Shown here piece after piece: positions 41,661 through 42,390 of a stretch of 42,390 nucleotides of DNA. Each line of letters opens with the position of its first letter. Positions within the stretch are counted from its first letter, which is position 1. A program made the position numbers and the translations under genes. The stretch comes from Rubrivivax sp. (lineage in GTDB: Bacteria > Pseudomonadota > Gammaproteobacteria > Burkholderiales > Burkholderiaceae_C), in contig JADLIA010000052.1 of assembly GCA_020848515.1 (NCBI GenBank), positions 1-42,390 on the forward strand. The letters are read 5' to 3'. The notes beneath the pieces were generated by a model. The model did not search any database, was not told the origin of the DNA, and saw only the letters and a list, made by a program, of their open reading frames with translations.

Positions 41661-41741
41661 GGCCCATGACACCGGCTGCGCCGGCATGACCCATGCCCCA
41701 TGGGTCAGCGAAAGGCAGCGAGGTCATCTGTCGTTCGTCAT
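41661..41741. repeat. Palindromic repeat B, copy 3
   Basis: TGACCCATG-CCC-CATGGGTCA (41687-41707), preceded by GGCCCATGACACCGGC...GCCGGC, which matches copy 1 in reverse, and followed by a flank like that of copy 2. Between the convergent kinase and DUF3025 genes. Confidence 0.7.
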
Positions 41742-42390
41742 TGTGAAAAAGCGTTCGCTTCCACCCGCAGCCCGGGCGCGGCCGCGCGGCCGGAACACCT
41801 CGGCGTCGTCATAGAAGGCCGGCTGCGCGTTGTCCGGCCACCAGCCCGGCACGCCCAGCAGCGGCAGCGGCACGAAGGGCTTGCGCGCCAGCTTGTCGGG
41901 CGTCAGGTCGGCCGCCAGCCAGGCGTCCAGCGCCGCCAGCTCGCCCGCGGCGTCGAACGGCAGCGCCACGCGCCACACATGGGCGGTGATCGACTTGTAG
42001 GGCGAAAGCAGCTTTTCCAGCGCGGCGTGGCCGAACACCAGCAGGCTGGCCTGGCCCCACAGCGGCCGCAGCGGCCCGAACAGCTCGGCCCAGCGCCGCT
42101 CGACCAGCGCCTGCCACAGCGCGTCGGGCGCGTGCAGCAGGGCGGCGTTTTCGTCGAACACGGTGCAGGCGTCGCGCACCGGCCCGCGGCGCGCGCCCAC
42201 GCCGGCGCGAGCGATCTCGTCGGCCTCCAGCGCGTTGAGCCTGCCCTTGGTGCGCGGCAGGCGCAGCCACACCAGACCGTTGAACAGATCGTGGGCGTTG
42301 TCGCGCGTGGGCACCTGGCGCCGGGCGCGGATGAAGGCTTCATACGCCTGGCCCTCCGGCAGCGCCTGCTGGCCCACAAAGCGCACCGGC
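41724..42390 (-). CDS. DUF3025 domain protein, C-terminal part (cut by window edge)
   Basis: At least 222 codons, open to the right edge. NAHDLFNGLVWLRLPRTKGRLNALEAD is the DUF3025 signature, followed by LLVFGHAALEKLLSPYKSITAHVWRV and FVPLPLLGVPGWWPDN. No function is established for this family. The ORF-track start (42386, a GTG) is probably not the true start because family members extend further upstream. No signal peptide can be judged. Convergent with the kinase gene across repeat copies. Confidence 0.85.
   Translation of the reverse strand, partial: PVRFVGQQALPEGQAYEAFIRARRQVPTRDNAHDLFNGLVWLRLPRTKGRLNALEADEIARAGVGARRGPVRDACTVFDENAALLHAPDALWQALVERRWAELFGPLRPLWGQASLLVFGHAALEKLLSPYKSITAHVWRVALPFDAAGELAALDAWLAADLTPDKLARKPFVPLPLLGVPGWWPDNAQPAFYDDAEVFRPRGRARAAGGSERFFTMTNDR

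Overview
The window is about 42 kb of high-GC chromosomal DNA. Gene content and gene style point to a betaproteobacterium of the Burkholderiales, most likely the family Comamonadaceae. This is an inference from protein families (Bug/TctC binding protein, TAXI-TRAP transporter, PAS-LuxR regulator beside scoAB, long-form DinB) and from a short dispersed repeat (core ATAGCTGCTTGCGCTTG) that I associate with that family. I see no prophage, integrase, transposase, CRISPR array or rRNA; it reads as ordinary core chromosome, one tRNA gene, many small repeats and one intein.

Layout. 1-4.6 kb: a cut-off DEAD-box helicase (-), then fumarylacetoacetase, DNA polymerase IV, a small membrane protein and a dienoyl-CoA isomerase (+). 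4.8-9.0 kb: an alpha/beta hydrolase coupled to queF (-), a 2OG-Fe(II) dioxygenase and yaaA (-), and truC (+), whose start codon overlaps that of yaaA head to head. 9.1-16.5 kb: a long leftward cluster, scoA-scoB-bdhA-aminotransferase-TAXI binding protein-fused TRAP permease, facing a PAS-LuxR regulator across a perfect dyad. 17-21.3 kb: two CMD/AhpD-fold proteins, tRNA-Arg(CCT), an orphan GspF, a 5'-nucleotidase and a secreted EF-hand protein. 21.3-26.2 kb: an MgtC/DUF4010 membrane protein, an SbmA/BacA-like ABC exporter behind a heptanucleotide tandem repeat, a frameshifted PagL-like lipid A deacylase and a nitroreductase. 26.4-36.5 kb: a class II ribonucleotide reductase (nrdJ) interrupted by a 380-residue intein, then an acyl-CoA ligase, a Bug binding protein, a thiolase and a FadB-like protein, facing a LysR regulator. 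37.7-42.4 kb: htpX, argE, a two-domain kinase and a cut-off DUF3025 protein.

How genes work together. Two blocks concern acyl-CoA and ketone-body carbon. scoAB plus bdhA would interconvert 3-hydroxybutyrate, acetoacetate and acetoacetyl-CoA, next to a TRAP importer. The fadB-like/thiolase/ligase/Bug set would activate and beta-oxidise an imported acid. Each block faces its own regulator, and each intergenic region carries a clear inverted repeat.

Most notable. (1) The nrdJ intein sits immediately before the cysteine expected to carry the catalytic thiyl radical, so that residue is also the +1 splicing nucleophile. (2) About fourteen copies of one short repeat are scattered through the window, several inside genes; three are read in the same orientation and frame to give Q-A-P-rich linker or tail peptides. 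(3) A second palindromic repeat (TGACCCATGGGTCA) occurs only between convergent genes. (4) Several genes have a -10-like hexamer 6-7 nt before the start codon and no Shine-Dalgarno, which suggests leaderless mRNAs. Assignments come from reading translated motifs by eye; no database search was run.
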